Origin: Sipunculus nudus
Lineage: Eukaryota; Annelida; Sipuncula; Golfingiida; Sipunculidae
Reading direction: 5' to 3'
Assembly: GCA_026874595.1 (NCBI GenBank)
Contig: CM049322.1
Location: 22,915,400-22,979,399, forward strand
DNA: 64,000 bases
The position numbers and the translations under genes were made by a program. Shown one piece after another: positions 34,336 to 49,000 of this stretch (positions within the stretch are counted from its first letter, which is position 1; every line of letters begins with the position of its first letter). The notes under the pieces were generated by a model. That model was not told the origin of the DNA, ran no database searches, and worked only from the letters and a program-made list of their open reading frames with translations.

Positions 34336-34347
34336 ATGGCTAAAGCG
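34336..34347 (+). CDS. FERM gene coding exon 1 (4 codons)
   Basis: ATGGCTAAAGCG|GTACGT encodes MAKA, with -3 A and +4 G around the start. Joined to exon 2 it gives MAKALIVKVAALEGN, which aligns without gaps to the MPKxI(N/S)VRV start of ezrin, radixin and moesin. Those genes also break after four codons in phase 0. The call rests on this fit; no transcript was seen. Confidence 0.75.
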
Positions 34348-34791
34348 GTACGTATAAGGTGTTCACGTATCCGTAATAACCAGATTTTCGTGTGTGCGTT
34401 TGTGTGTTTAAAGAGTATTTCCGTTTTAAACAATTTAAGTTTTTAAACGAAAAATAATAATTGCAATGCATGATTAAAGCATCATTGCTAATCAATTACA
34501 CTGTGTTTTGTTAATAAACTCCATTATATTTCAAGAACTGTCACACATTTTATAGCCATCATGAAAACTGGCAAATTTCCACGCATGTTTCTGATCTGGT
34601 AATTTTTCAAAAAGAAACATAAAAATCAATCACCTGCTTGCTCCATATTTTGGTATCAGAATCCGTACGAAACTGCATTATTATTTTTAAAGGTTTGGCG
34701 TTTTTCACAACCTGTGTTTCATCCCTCTTAAAATAAAGCACTTAAACTGTGATTTCAATACATTTTTTTTATTTTCATAAAAAATTATAGA

Positions 34792-34834
<43 letters not shown>

Positions 34835-35702
34835 ATGGATAGATAGATAGATATATGGTGATGTCAGAAGTTTGACGGCGTATTCCTTGACTTACTATAC
34901 CCTATATGTACCCATATGCATGTATGTGGTTGATGTAGAGTGAGACGGGTATAGAGAGTACAGGTTAAACCACGCCGGAGGTCACCTGGGTATAATTGTC
35001 CACCCTGTACTATATACAGTCTGTCTGTGTGAATCCAAACGTTAGCTTTAAACCTTTCCTTATTCCCTACTTCATACGTTGTCACTTCGCCCTACATCGT
35101 ATGTCTTGCCCGAGTTTATTGTCCCGGTGTTACGGTGAATACAAGAAATATCATGGACAATTTTCTTTTTGAAATATACCTCATTTTCTCCAATAAGTGG
35201 TTAGTTCAGTTTGTTTTAATTCTTTTCGGATTTCTTTATGAATAAATTGTATATTTTAAAACGTAAAGATGTATCTATAAATTAAGATTGTTTAATGATC
35301 TTAACTTTGGTGAAGGAAACATTACTTAAACACATGTAACGGCAGTTACAAAACTTTTGATATTTGGTTTATCTATGAACAGTACCCAACACTGTAATTA
35401 ATTAAGTAATTAATACAATTTAAGTGTCGATTTCACAATTCGAGAACTTCAAAACAATTACATCTGGGAAGCGTGCACACATACGTGGCCATGGGGGGGG
35501 GGGGGGGGGGGTGGGGTTTGGGCTGTCTTTCATGCCGTACAGTAGGCCTTGGCGAGCGTGCCAGCAGTCACGTTTTGCTTCGTCAGCCTGCAACAGCCTG
35601 CCGTGACTCACTGATCGATTCACTGATTAATATTTTATGTACCATCACTAATTAATATCCCACAGAGGGAATAAGTGTAGGCAGGTCATTCCTACAGAGT
35701 TG

Positions 35703-35758
<56 letters not shown>

Positions 35759-38700
35759 GTTAAAATACGTTTTGATTTTAACGTAAACCACAAGCACACT
35801 CAGGAAACTGCGATCTTATACTTTTGTGCCACGCCCGAATACCATGCAGTAGTCGTAGACTGAAAGAAAGACTATGACTTTATAGAAGATAAACACTTCT
35901 TATGAGGCCAGGTTGGGGTGAAAACAAACCCTGGAAATTTGAGTGAAAGCGGCTCGAACTCAATACCATTTGCCTAATGGTATCCGTGTTTGTTTATAGT
36001 ATTGACTCATTTGCTGGTATCAAAATCACATTAAAACCATTCTCTCGCCGGCAAACTCTCATGGTACTTTAAATGTCCAGTCTGTGCCTATATTTTGCCA
36101 TACAGGCTGAGTGAACTCAATGTTACTTTATTCCTTAATTTTCGTCACCTAGTTATCATGTTTTAATAAAAAAAGATGCAACCAGTCGGGAAAATTTACC
36201 TTTAATTGTTGACTTTAATTTGAAATCACGTTAATATGGTATCAAACAAAAAAATGTTTTGCATGCTTCATATCACAAAAACAACTAAATGATAGTCATA
36301 TGAGTACAAGGTAACAGGTAAGACAATAGAAAACGAAAGTATATATCTACCTGTAGGGAAAATAGATATTTATTATTATTGTGTTAAATATAATAAAATC
36401 TAAATGATTTGTAAATATGAGCAGATACATGAGGGTGACATTCGTTGGGGCAGCTGTTGATTCAAGCAAAAAGCATTAAGCGACACGTAATCCTAATGAC
36501 ATAAAATTTAAGAGTAGCTGCTCATATAATTTACTCAATTTTTAATTTAACTAAACTATTACCTAAAACACCTGTGACTTTGTTCAATAAGAGCATGGAT
36601 TGAGAACAAAGGTTAATTATGTAAAAGAATCCATGTTCTTCGTTGGTTCAGTTAGTTTTGACCATGTGGTTGTAACTCTACATGGAGGTATGTTGGACGT
36701 TGCCTCTGTATCTTGTAAGGACACTGTAAACACATGACTTCTATATAGCACTCCTAAATATAGCGGGACAGGCCAATATACCGAAGATTCATGCTAAACA
36801 CGTATGGATTTTCCCTGTCCAAGAAATGTGTAACAAAGTGTATGACTACACTTATATATTTTAAGATACACAAGCAGTGGTTTCAAAGGGCAGATGATAT
36901 GTATATGGGAAAATTTAAATTCATGTTTAAAATAATATGGGAAATCCATAAGTTTTTCAAAAGAAGCAATTCGTAAAAACTGAAAATATTTATAAAAAAA
37001 TACTAAGATGTAAATCATCTGCATACTTAAAAGCAGAAACACCATTTGTTTTAGATAAATGGGTCTATTAGATAACAATTATCCGTTAATATCTATTTAA
37101 TTTGTCGTAGAGAGTTATTTATATAAAAACACGCGGGCCTCCGGGACCTCACTGTCAGCTTTCACAGTTGGTTTGTGTTCCATATCGACTTGCTGTGTGT
37201 CTGACACACCCAGTTTATCAAAGTAAATGACCCGGTGCCTCGTCAAGAAAGAATAAAATCACAAGGCCCCGTTACAGGTGAGACACGGCCATGTATTGTA
37301 CATTGTACGTTTGTCGGCACGCTGCCCTGAACTTTCCATATACGTCATCCATAAAACCACCAGCGAGCCTCGCGGGCTGACAGATCGTAAAATTTAATCA
37401 TCATCGTTATGACATTATTGCCAACAGCAGAAAAACGTTGCCATCGTGAACCAACTGACAAAAAATGAAACGTCAATAAACGTATATTGTATAACGGTCT
37501 CACAGGCTATGTGTTTATGATAATTTTTAAAGCATTTTTTTCAACAATCCCACAGGAGCTTTTGTCATCCAGAAAAAAATGAAAAATATATAGATGTTTT
37601 AAGAATAATTCTTCAAACCGTAATTCTCGAGTCCTATGAAACAAAATTCGTGGCAATAGACCACAACTCATGAATCATAAGACAAATGTCCCTTCGGCAG
37701 TTACAATCAATCTGTGATGAGAAGTTATCTCACTTGAGATATTTCATTAGAGAATCAATACAAAAATACTACTCATGCAAAGATGTTACATGTCACATTT
37801 CAAAGTCAAAACAATTAATTAACATTTCATTTTAGGCTTAAATAAACAGATATATTAATTTGAAAACCGGTACGGGGATCATTTGGTTTCCAAATGGATA
37901 TTGAGCCAGTTATGGACGGATTTCTAATGAAAAATTATAACGCTTTCATACAGGATTAAAATTTGGGTTTATGACGTAAAAGAAACATGCTAGATGTAAT
38001 AGAGAAATATGTTCTGAATATATCTGCATGTAGAAAGTTGCAATGGTGTTAAGAGGTTGGGCATATCACGGTAAATTAAATTTTAACTTATAAAATTATG
38101 ATGAACGTATAGGTGTAACCTCACTAAACAGTATCCAATATAGGATAAAATATTCAGTAAGTTTAATAGTGTGTATGAAGCGAGAATTATGCGGCTTTTG
38201 GCCAATGAAATTTAAACGATAATTATACCTTTATTAGCTCTCAAGTGTTTCTTCCTCATATCTCAACTTCTGTTCCCCATTTCTGATATTTTACCTAAGA
38301 AAAAACGTGTAGCTGATCAGTGGTTTGTGAGTAACTCGTCTAAAATGAAGCTGGTAGCAAACAACGGTGTCTCTGGCGATGCAGGTATATTGTGGCCATA
38401 ATTCTTCAGAGCGTCTGAGCTGAAAAGCTTTGTGAGAAGTTTGGAATATTTTTTTCTGTAATATCACAGTATTTGTAAACATTATATTAAAAGGACATAA
38501 TCAGGAGTAAGGTTACGTCTATCCTTTCACACTATCAGTTCTTTTTAACTTTGTACAAAAGTTTCCTGCAAAAGCACCCTAGAACACAGCCTCAGTACTT
38601 CGCATACGGCTGCATGTTTAACACCTTGTTATGGCTCTGCTTGTTAGTAAACACAGGTCACGTGTGTCTGTTTACTGAAACAAGGCCGCGTGACCGGAGG

Positions 38701-41700
38701 TCCAATTTTGCGCGATAGATCCCGAAGTGTAAGCCGCAACACGCGATGTTTCACCCAGCAGGAACATGATTTCATTTTTTTTGGGCCAAGTCAGTCAATG
38801 CATCTCTTGATTGACAGATGTTGTGGTCCGCATTGTGCTTATGTTTAAGCCTATAATCGTGCGTGGTCGAATTGTCTTAACACTCATGTACAGTTGTTAA
38901 CCATCGGTTTCAGGGCAATATTTTTGCACGTATCAATTTATTTCAAAGGGAAGAAGCTATATTTTGTGATAATTCGACAGGCTTTATAAGGGATTATAAG
39001 GTAAATGGCATATCAGTGTATTGTATGATTTTTAGCACAATATGCTGTACCATGAATCAATGATTTAACAGACTGAGATATGTTTTAAACGTAAATCAAT
39101 ATGCATGTCAGTCACAGCTGTAGCCAAATTTTGGGTCATCATTGTCTCTCTGAGTTTATGAGTTTTGCACATATAAAACTTCAAATATTCAGATTTAATG
39201 TTGTTTATTTCAAAAGATATATGCAAAAAAATGTATCTTGTAGTTTGAGAAATTGAGTTGCACCTGTTGACATTTAGCTTGCTTGTTTAGTTTGCCAGAA
39301 GGCGTGACATATTTGCAGTAACCATGAGTTATCGTTTCCTATACAAACATTATAACTACAGATAAACCTGTTTCTTCCGGCCACAATACGTCACGCTACA
39401 ATGAGCCGTAACAAATAATTCATAAATAAGAAAACAAGCACCAGGTAATTCTGTATATGATATCAACCGATTAGTGGGATGGTTTCCCTGTGAATGCCTG
39501 TCACCGGGTAGTAGGCCATAACAGTGTCAAGTCTTTGTGAGATAATGGTATGTCATCACTGGTGACAAATCACCTTTAATGTCTTCTACCTGACGAAACA
39601 GGCAGCTATGGAGACCCATGGTAGAAATAAACCTACAAATATAGGTATGAGTGAGCAAATAACACTTACAGCCTACGTGAATTATAGTTTTATCTGTTTG
39701 TCTACGCTAGGTAATATCTGGTGATTACTGAGATTTATAAAAGGTCCATTCATGGTAACATTATTTGTCCTGTGTTAAAGGAATAATAAACCTGCTGCGG
39801 TTTCTATCTTACACACTAAAAATTAAAGCAGGTTACTGATAAATGAATGGTCGTAAAGCCGTATATTGGAAAATAGTAGTAAGTTAATATTTTCCATTTT
39901 AACAAGTATATTTGTATTTTAAACACTTGTTTTTGGTGTTTTTGTTTATTATATTATAGGAGAAATGATTATACCACATTCGTTCGCCCAACCGTCAGTT
40001 AACTACTTGGGCACAAATCGTAACTTCCATGTTCACATCCGGGGATGTCTTCGGGAAATATCTTTATTGTAAGCTTGATATAGGGACATATCGTGTCGTT
40101 TTTGTGGTATTTTGGACCCTCAGAAAATAATATTTTTGGTTGGTGTTAAACACACCTTTTACTTTCAAACAAAAACTAAAAGGTTTTGTCATTCTAACAT
40201 TAACCTTAGCCGCACCTAATTTTTATGCATTTTTAGCTCGCCAGAACGAAGTTCAGGGGAACTTGTAGCCTTATACCGTACCTCAGGCATCCACGGCGTA
40301 TAGACACCCCGGATTTAAGCTTTTTGTTAACTCTTTGTAACTCGGCAACCACTGACCAGATTGCTTTCATATTACACATATGTATTGTATTGAAGGTTAG
40401 GAATTCCCCCTATGATTTGGGGATAAAAAAGGTCAAGGTCACAAGCCCCCATTGTTAATAAACAAGTCAGGTTTAAGTTTTTTTGTTAGGCTCATTACTC
40501 CATTGCTAATGAAGATATTTAAATTAAATTTACCACACTGATGAACAGTGACAATATCCAGCACAGCTATTAAAACTTTCCCCATATTTTAATTTTTAGG
40601 TCAGTAATTAGCACTTAACGAACAAAATTTGTATAGATACTAACCCAGCTCAGGTTAATGATTTTTGTTAACTCTGTATAATTCGGCAACCACTTACCCA
40701 TTGTTTTTATCTTTCACATATTTATTCCTCGGGGGGGGGGGGGGGGGCAGGAATCACCCCGTAAGGGACCCCCCCCCCCCCCTTCCGATGATTTAAGGAT
40801 ACAAATGTCAAAGGTCAAGGTCACAGGCCCCGGATATTCATGAACAAGTTTGGTTAAAGTTTTTTGTCATTGCTCTTTTTGCTAATGAACATATCTCAGT
40901 TAAACTAAGTACAGTGAACCGTGTATATACCCATAACAACTATTAAAATTTTCCCCATATTTTAATTTTTGGGCCAGTAATTAACACTTAACGAACAGAA
41001 GATGTACAGATCCCAACCCAGCACAGGAGAAAGTTTTGGGATTATTCTTTATAACTCAACCACTGACCCTATTGTTTTCATATTTCATATATGTGTCATA
41101 TAGGGGGTTAGGTATCTCCCATATAATTTGGGGGTTGAAGGTCAAGGCCACAGGTCACCTTTGATCATGAAAAATCGGGTAAATTTTTTGTTGGCTTATT
41201 GCTCCATTGCTATTGAAGCTATCTCTGTTAAACTTGCACTGATGTTCTGTGACATATAGGTAAACGATAGGTCGAGTTTTATTATAGTGAAAATCAACAC
41301 ATATTTAATGAGATCAGTGATCACAAAGCTACTTTATGGTGTCGCTGCGATAACTTAGCAGGATTATAATGGGTTTTTAATGAAACTCAATAGAAATATT
41401 TACCAATATAATATCTCGCGTCGATTTGATTCCCGCAAAATTCACACATATTCTATGAGGTCAGAGCTTTATGGTGTCTCTGCTATCACTAAGTAGGATT
41501 TTCATGAAACTCAACAGATATATTATATCTCACCTATGTTTGATTCCCGCCAAAAACCATGCATATTAAATGAGGTCAGGGGTCAACAGAAATGACATTA
41601 CGCACCCCCTTCTGTGGTGCTCTTTGTTTTCTGAATGCCCATTACTGGCCAGCTTATTACAAGTATTTTTGCTTGTATGTTTTATACTTATATATAGAAT

Positions 41701-44700
41701 TCATAGCTGTAATATTACAGTGCGAGCTAAGCAAAGAAAACATCTTATTTAATGCATAGATTAAAAGCATGGGCCTTATTAACACGTCCTTGTCATCGTG
41801 CAGAATTCGAAGAAAATCAGTTTAGTCGGTCCTTCAGAATCTTTGTTGAGTATAAGTTAACGTTATAGACCTTAAAAATGGGCGCTAGTATGAGTAGAAT
41901 GTTTCAGATATCTTAGTGATGAATGTATGGATCTCCATTCAATACGGTAAGCTTGCATGGATACTTATTTCAGCAGCGCATTTTCCTTGTAATGTTCCCA
42001 CTCATAAATCATATCCTTATGTCACAAGTCTAACAAACCAATTTTCTACGTAAATTTCCTACAAATTAAAATAAAAAGGTAAAAGGTATGTAATATTCAC
42101 ATATATTCTTGTCAACATGCACAATTAGTCAGCTTTATTTTTTACGATAAGGATAGAATGAAGAAGCAAAATTACTTTAAATTCTATTAGTAATATTTAT
42201 TTATATATAATTTATAGTTAGTTCATAGTTAGTAAATTAGATACAATTCAGTGATGGGAAAGATGATATTTCAGTGATGTTTATATCAAATCAGATTAAA
42301 GAGCTTGAAAAATCGAGTGAAATTAGGGGGTAGGAGGAAACATTTTTTTTCATCTTTTGCTACATTTCAGTAAGATGTCTAAAATATATGCATGCCTTAA
42401 TATGCCTGGGTTCATGGCTATCCAATGATAGCAGATTTGTTATCTTGACTTGAGACCAACAGCAGCTGGGAGGAAACAGTTGGACAAACGTATGCAATAT
42501 TCAAAACTTTTCTATTTCTGTACCTTAACTCAATTTCTCATGAAAGTTATTATAAAAAAACTGCGATATTAGACTGAATACAGGTATGCATTTTAGTGTT
42601 AAGTATACTTCTACTACAAACCTGTTAAATAATGGAATTTTGTCCTTATATGGGGTCCCTGGTGAAACTTCTATGCATGTACAAAAAGGTCGTTTTTCGC
42701 AAAATCTTAGGGGTATGGTGTACTTTTTATAGCTATATATGTAACAATCTACTTTTGTTTGTCTCAAATGAGTATTTATTTTAAAGTTGGTGTTCATACC
42801 TTTCAAACTAGCCCATAAAGTATTGATTACTTTCAGGGTGACAGAGTAATCGGCTTACAGGTGCTCATAAGTCGGTTCAAGAAATACTCTTATTTTCGCA
42901 ACAGGCTCACTTTGACGCTGCATATGAAACCTTTTGCGAGAGCAGATGCCGAGCAGACCTCATTTAATAAACATCCTAATACCTATACATTGTGAAACTA
43001 ACCTTGGAATTGTGGTATTTTTAGGGACAATTTATCTCAAAATTGGCCTACCTTACTCCCAATGTCTGCCTTAATCGTCAGCAAGATACTCCGGAAACCT
43101 GTGACCTAGTTTGCAGAAGCTACATAAAGTTGTTTGTAGTTCAGGGACCATAGAAAATCCTACATGTGTTTGTAGTGTCCGGACCCTTAGAAAATCCTAC
43201 TTGTGTTTGTAGTTTCTGGACCTTTAGAAAATCCTACATGTGTTTGTAGTGTCCGGACCCTTAGAAAATCCTACTTGTGTTTGTAGTTTCTGGACCTTTA
43301 GAAAATCCTACATGTGTTTGTAGTGTCCGGACCCTTAGAAAATCCTACTTGTGTTTGTAGTTTCTGGACCTTTAGAAAATCCTACATGTGTTTGTAGTGT
43401 CCGGACCCTTAGAAAATCCTACTTGTGTTTGTAGTTTCTGGACCTTTAGAAAATCCTACATGTGTTTGTAGTGTCCGGACCCTTAGAAAATCCTACTTGT
43501 GTTTGTAGTGTCTGGACCTTTAGAAAATCCTACATGTGTTTGTAGTGTCCGGACCCTTAGAAAATCCTACTTGTGTTTGTAGTTTCTGGACCTTTAGAAA
43601 ATCCTACATGTGTTTGTAGTGTCCGGACCCTTAGAAAATCCTACTTGTGTTTGTAGTTTCTGGACCTTTAGAAAATCCTACATGTGTTTGTAGTGTCCGG
43701 ACCCTTAGAAAATCCTACTTGTGTTTGTAGTGCCTGGACCTTTAGAAAATCCTACATGTGTTTGTAGTGTCCGGACCCTTAGAAAATCCTACTTGTGTTT
43801 GTAGTTTCTGGACCTTTAGAAAATCCTACTTGTGTGTGTAGTTCCTGGACCCTTAGAAAATCCTACTTGTATTTTAACATTGGGCTGCCGTTCAGGTTGA
43901 TTTTCACTTACATATCCCTGAATGCCAAATTTCAGGTGAGGGTACATGCATTGTCTTTGGGACCTGTTTTTTTTGTCATGGATATAAAAGCTCTCCTATA
44001 ACAATACCGCAATTTTGTAAATTTACCAGCCATGGTTACATGAAAACTTGGTATATTTATTGATCTTTATTTTATTGGCTCAGTTGTCTCAGCCTGAGCT
44101 ACTGGGCTGGCCTCTGCCCATCCTCCATCCATCTGTCTGCACGTCTCTCTGATAGCACAAAGTTTAACCAGTGGGCCAGAAAACAGGCTTTAACTCCTCT
44201 CTTACTATATGTGCAACATGTTGTTTCCAGGGAAAATTAATTATTGCCATTCCTTAAATATATTGTGTACAGACTAAAACACTAAAATCCTGCAATCGGG
44301 AGAAGAGACTTCCTTTAAACAAGCCCTTCCTGTTTCAAATTTAACTGAGCGTCATGGTCAAAGGGCCACTTTTTATTCTAATCATAATGCAATGAAACAG
44401 AGTATTCAAAATATGAAAGGTCATAAGCTGACGGATGTATCTCTTACATGTAAACACTTTAATTGAGCATCAGTTTGGGAATGTGAGGTGTTCATATAAA
44501 TATTCCCTGCATCTGAGAGCGGAGGCGATGCTGACCCTTCGGAATCCTTGAGTTCAGTGAAGGGTGGAGGAGTTTTTGTGTGAGTACATACCACCCTGGT
44601 ATCTGACATCGGGATCGTTTGATCCGCCAGGCGTGTACCCGGGGTATTCACGATGATCAACACTGTACTCCTGTCTCCCCCCGGTCATTCATCAGGTTTT

Positions 44701-45446
44701 GTTGTGGTGACATCTCGTCATGTTCACGGTCGGCTGATTACGTCATCCATGTGGAACGGTTCATATTTCAACCCGGCAGTACGAGTCAAAAAATTTGACC
44801 CTTGGTATGACGCTGTCGACGCCTCCCTATATGTCAGCTCTACTTTTGTTTATGTCATGACATTTTTAATATTAATTCTGTTGCGCCGTCGACCCTCCAA
44901 AAGGCTAATTGGGATAAAAGCACGAATCTGCTACATTTAGAAATAAATTTGATAAAAATTAGTTCCTATGTTTGTAACATACTAATTTTCATAATACGTT
45001 GTATCATGAAAGGCCAGCTATCTCAGCTTACCATTCTGGGTTGCATGAAGTACCTGCAGGTAAAATCAATAATTGATTGATTTGTTCAGCGATAAATGCA
45101 GCCTATACAGTACGGTAGCCCTCTTGTATTTTGCGGCATCCGTGTATAATGTATCAGGTCTGTGTACTTATATGTACATTTTTTTCACTTCTTGCTTGCA
45201 AAATAATGGAGTGTATAGGACAGGAATGATTTACAATGGTCAAATAGTCAATAAACATGCATGATCTGAACATTAATTAATAGAAATAATGTTAAATCAC
45301 ACAGTTGTGTATATAATGATAGGTAACTGCAGGAGCAATATATGGACTCCTCATTGCGCCATGCAGTCACTAGACAAAAAAGCAAATGTGGAGTCCATTC
45401 TTATGTAATAGACTGCATGCTGATTGGGTTCTGATCAACATAGAAT

Positions 45447-45484
<38 letters not shown>

Positions 45485-45970
45485 TCATATCTTAGGGTTG
45501 GGATGGGGTGTCGTGTGAGCCTACCCTCTTACAATATAATTAACTTGGTGAAAATCATGACTCGTGAAGTTACTATTCTCGACCTTAGTCCCAACATATA
45601 CACCTCATCTTAAACTATGAACTCAGGGTTTTACGCTCGTTGTTTTTTTTTTAATAGAAATAATACTAATAAGTTGTGGAACCAGAAGTAGAGAGTTAGT
45701 TGTAGTAATTCCGTTGTATATTTAAAATAATGGAGTGTATAGGACAGGAATGATTTACAATGGTCAAATAGTCAATAAACATGCATGTTCTGAACATTAA
45801 TTAATAGAAATAATGTTAAATCACACAGTTGTGTATATAATGATAGGTAACTGCAGGAGCAATATATGGACTCCTCATTGCGCCATGCAGTCACCAGACA
45901 AAAAAGCAAATGTGGAGTCCATTCTTATGTAATAGACTGCATGCTGATTGGGTTCTGATCAACATAGAAT

Positions 45971-46037
<67 letters not shown>

Positions 46038-49000
46038 TATCTTAGGGTTGGGATGGGGTGTCATGTGAGCCTACCCTCTTAAAATATAATTAACTTGGTG
46101 AAAATCATGGCTCGTGAAGTTACTATTCTCGACCTTAGTCCGAACATATACAACTCATCTTAAACTATGAACTCAGGGTTTTACGTTCGTTGTTTTTTTT
46201 TTAATAGAAATAATACTAATAAGTTGTGGAACCAGAAGTAGAGAGTTAGTTGTAGTAATTCCGTTGTATATTTAAAAATATTTTATAAAATAAAGTGTTT
46301 GGTGAATATATCAGAATAAAGCAAAGTTCCCTGAAAACAAACTCACAGACTGATTGGTTTGTGAAAGTCATCATATTGGTCTTTCTTGTACCATGTTATG
46401 TATTGTATGTATTTTTGGTCTTTGTAAAAAATTTTTTTTTAATACAAAAAAGTTCTCTGAAGGCAAAAGAAGCCGGAAATAAAGACTCCCTTCCCCGATA
46501 CATTTTTCACCACGCAGCGAAACCCGTGAATAAAGCCCAATTCAATAAAATATTGCTTCACTTGACAAAACCAAAATGAGATTATTTGTCGCTATACATT
46601 TGACTCTAACAGAATAAAGAATTGATCACTGACATTTTTTTTTTAGTGGAGAAAATGTTAAGTTGACAATCCACAAGAGTACAGACATGAAATAAAGACC
46701 AGTTCTCCTGCAAACCACACCGTTATATCGAACAAGTCCTCGTCCCAAATTATTACATATAAAGTATATTTACTCCCGCTACACATCATGGGGTATAAAT
46801 TTAGCTGTAATACAAAAATAATTTTTGCACAGTTTTGAAAACTCCAGTTTTCATAATTCAAATCTGATTTAAATGTTTCAACGGCATGCTTATATATAGA
46901 CTAATATGTATGACGACTCGGTGAAATATTTAACACATGCTGTGATCAAAATTGCGCTTCTTTTCCATTAAAGAGTGAAAGAGACAAAAGGCACTATGTC
47001 CCCTACTCCGGAAAGGTGGATGGGACATGTACTTTCCCCAGCAACAAGGTCCATGGAATTAATTTATATTTTCAATCGTGTTAAGGAGATCTTGGTTGTA
47101 ATTATTAACGAAGATGATACTGGGAAACAGGACTCCGCTAGATTTGAAAGTTACCACCTGTTTGTATCGCTGTCTGTCATGTCATCACACTAGGTCTTCA
47201 GTTTAAAAATGGATTTTATTGTTCACACATTCGGCCAATAGGACTCATGACTAGCTAATTTTTAAGCTATTGTTCGCCGAGTGAATAAACCCAAAATATA
47301 AATAATTAAATATTTGTTAAGATTTATTCAATTGTAAATGTTTATTGAACAAATCTTTCTACTAAAATTAAAAGCTAAGTTTCTCACCCGTACACTTTTT
47401 GTATCTCGATAATGAATCGAAATCAACATTTGAAAAGTCACATGTTGGGTTCCAAGATAATTTTCCACTAATTATACAAGGCTTTAATAAATCAATGTAC
47501 TTTTTATACAGCGTATACGTGTGTGTGTGTCCGCGATACGGATCACTGGCCTGGATCTCCATGGTGTGTCCTCTGACGTCACGCCTGAGTCACAGTTTAC
47601 CAGAACGTGATGTTATTGCACGTTCAGTCCTTCAGCGTGTCAAGGGTTATGGCCTCCGTGTAGGGTCAGCCTGTCAGTCAACTGACTTTCGTGTATAGTC
47701 ACCAAATATATGAAGTGACGTTAAAGCATACCCCTTAGTCACGAGCAGTAGTACGCTAAAGCCTATATAGGTAGTATCCCTGGCAAAACCCCTAAATATA
47801 AAATCAGTCCAAAAGCCGTTTCAGATGTATATTAGACCGAATAAAGTATACATAATTTTAAACCTGATACAGTGCTTCTTTCTAATGGTATATTTATTTA
47901 TGGAATTCACATAAGTTTTCACATGAATGTTTAACATTAAAAAAATGAAATGGTACTTAATTTTATACAAACAGTGACAGCAAATCCCTTTTTAATGAGC
48001 CAATATCGTTTACAGTACATGAGCTTTCACACTATCGATATACCTTGTGCATGGTGATATGTTTTTTTTATAGTGATGGCAATTTCATTCCCTGAAATAA
48101 CACTCAATACCGCAAAATATATTGCACAGGCTGTGTTGTGTTTGTATTTACTGGTCGCCGTTAAAGGACAGATCCAGCATGGTAGTATTAAAATATATAA
48201 GTAACTTATTTATACTAATGAACCTTTGTTGTTACATGTCTAACTAACATGTCAATATATCTTTAAAGGTGGCTTGATGACTCGCAGAGGGAGGGACAAC
48301 TTTACCCATATTAATCTATTAATATTGAAATATCACATGTACATATATTATCTGTGGCACTTATTTTAAATGTATGACAGCTAAGTGGTATTTTTTTAAT
48401 GTAAGGTATTGCGTTTTCAGAAATGATGACTTCTAAACCAGGCTTAGGTATATAATATTTTATAGTAAACTCAGAAAGGGAGAAATCGAACAAAAGTGTA
48501 TCATTCTATTAATATACAATGAAGCCTCGTTGTGTCGAACTCGCTTAAGTGGAATATGCTTATGTCGAAGTTAGAGACTGGATATACCGGACAACTCTAG
48601 TTAAATTATAACCAAATAAAACCCGCTTGTGTCGAACCTCGGATGTGTCGAAGTTTTTTTAGGGTCCCTACGACTTCGACACAGCGAGGTTTCACTGTAG
48701 TTCATTTACAATATGTAAATCGTATTCTCGGAACAGAAGGGAAATGATGACAACGCTTATTCCCTGTCGCTGAAAAGTGTGTGAATGGGGGGGGGGGGAT
48801 ACATATAGACCTCCACCAACCCCGGTATTGACGCCCCTGGACTGAGATGAGGACGTAATTACGAGGTATCGTGTGACTGTATTTTGTCTCATTACAGCTG
48901 ATTGTGAAGGTTGCGGCACTTGAGGGGAACCTGGTGTTGAGGATCTCCCCTGACGACACAGGGCGGGTCGTCTTTGACAGGGTAAGTTTGTTTAGTTTAT

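Larger units (their letters stand above)
34348..48897 (+). other. FERM gene intron 1 (14.55 kb)
   Basis: It separates the four-codon exon from the rest, as in ERM genes, and holds the repeats listed separately. Open stretches such as 44653-44940 lack splice context and recognisable domains. A GC-richer part at 37125-37400 with a donor-like ACAG|GTGAGA could be an alternative leader exon, but nothing confirms it. Confidence 0.7.

Noticed and set aside
44653-44940. 95-codon plus-strand frame in intron 1 with a hydrophobic segment
   Set aside because: Not preceded by an acceptor that fits the FERM gene phase and no family resemblance; probably chance.
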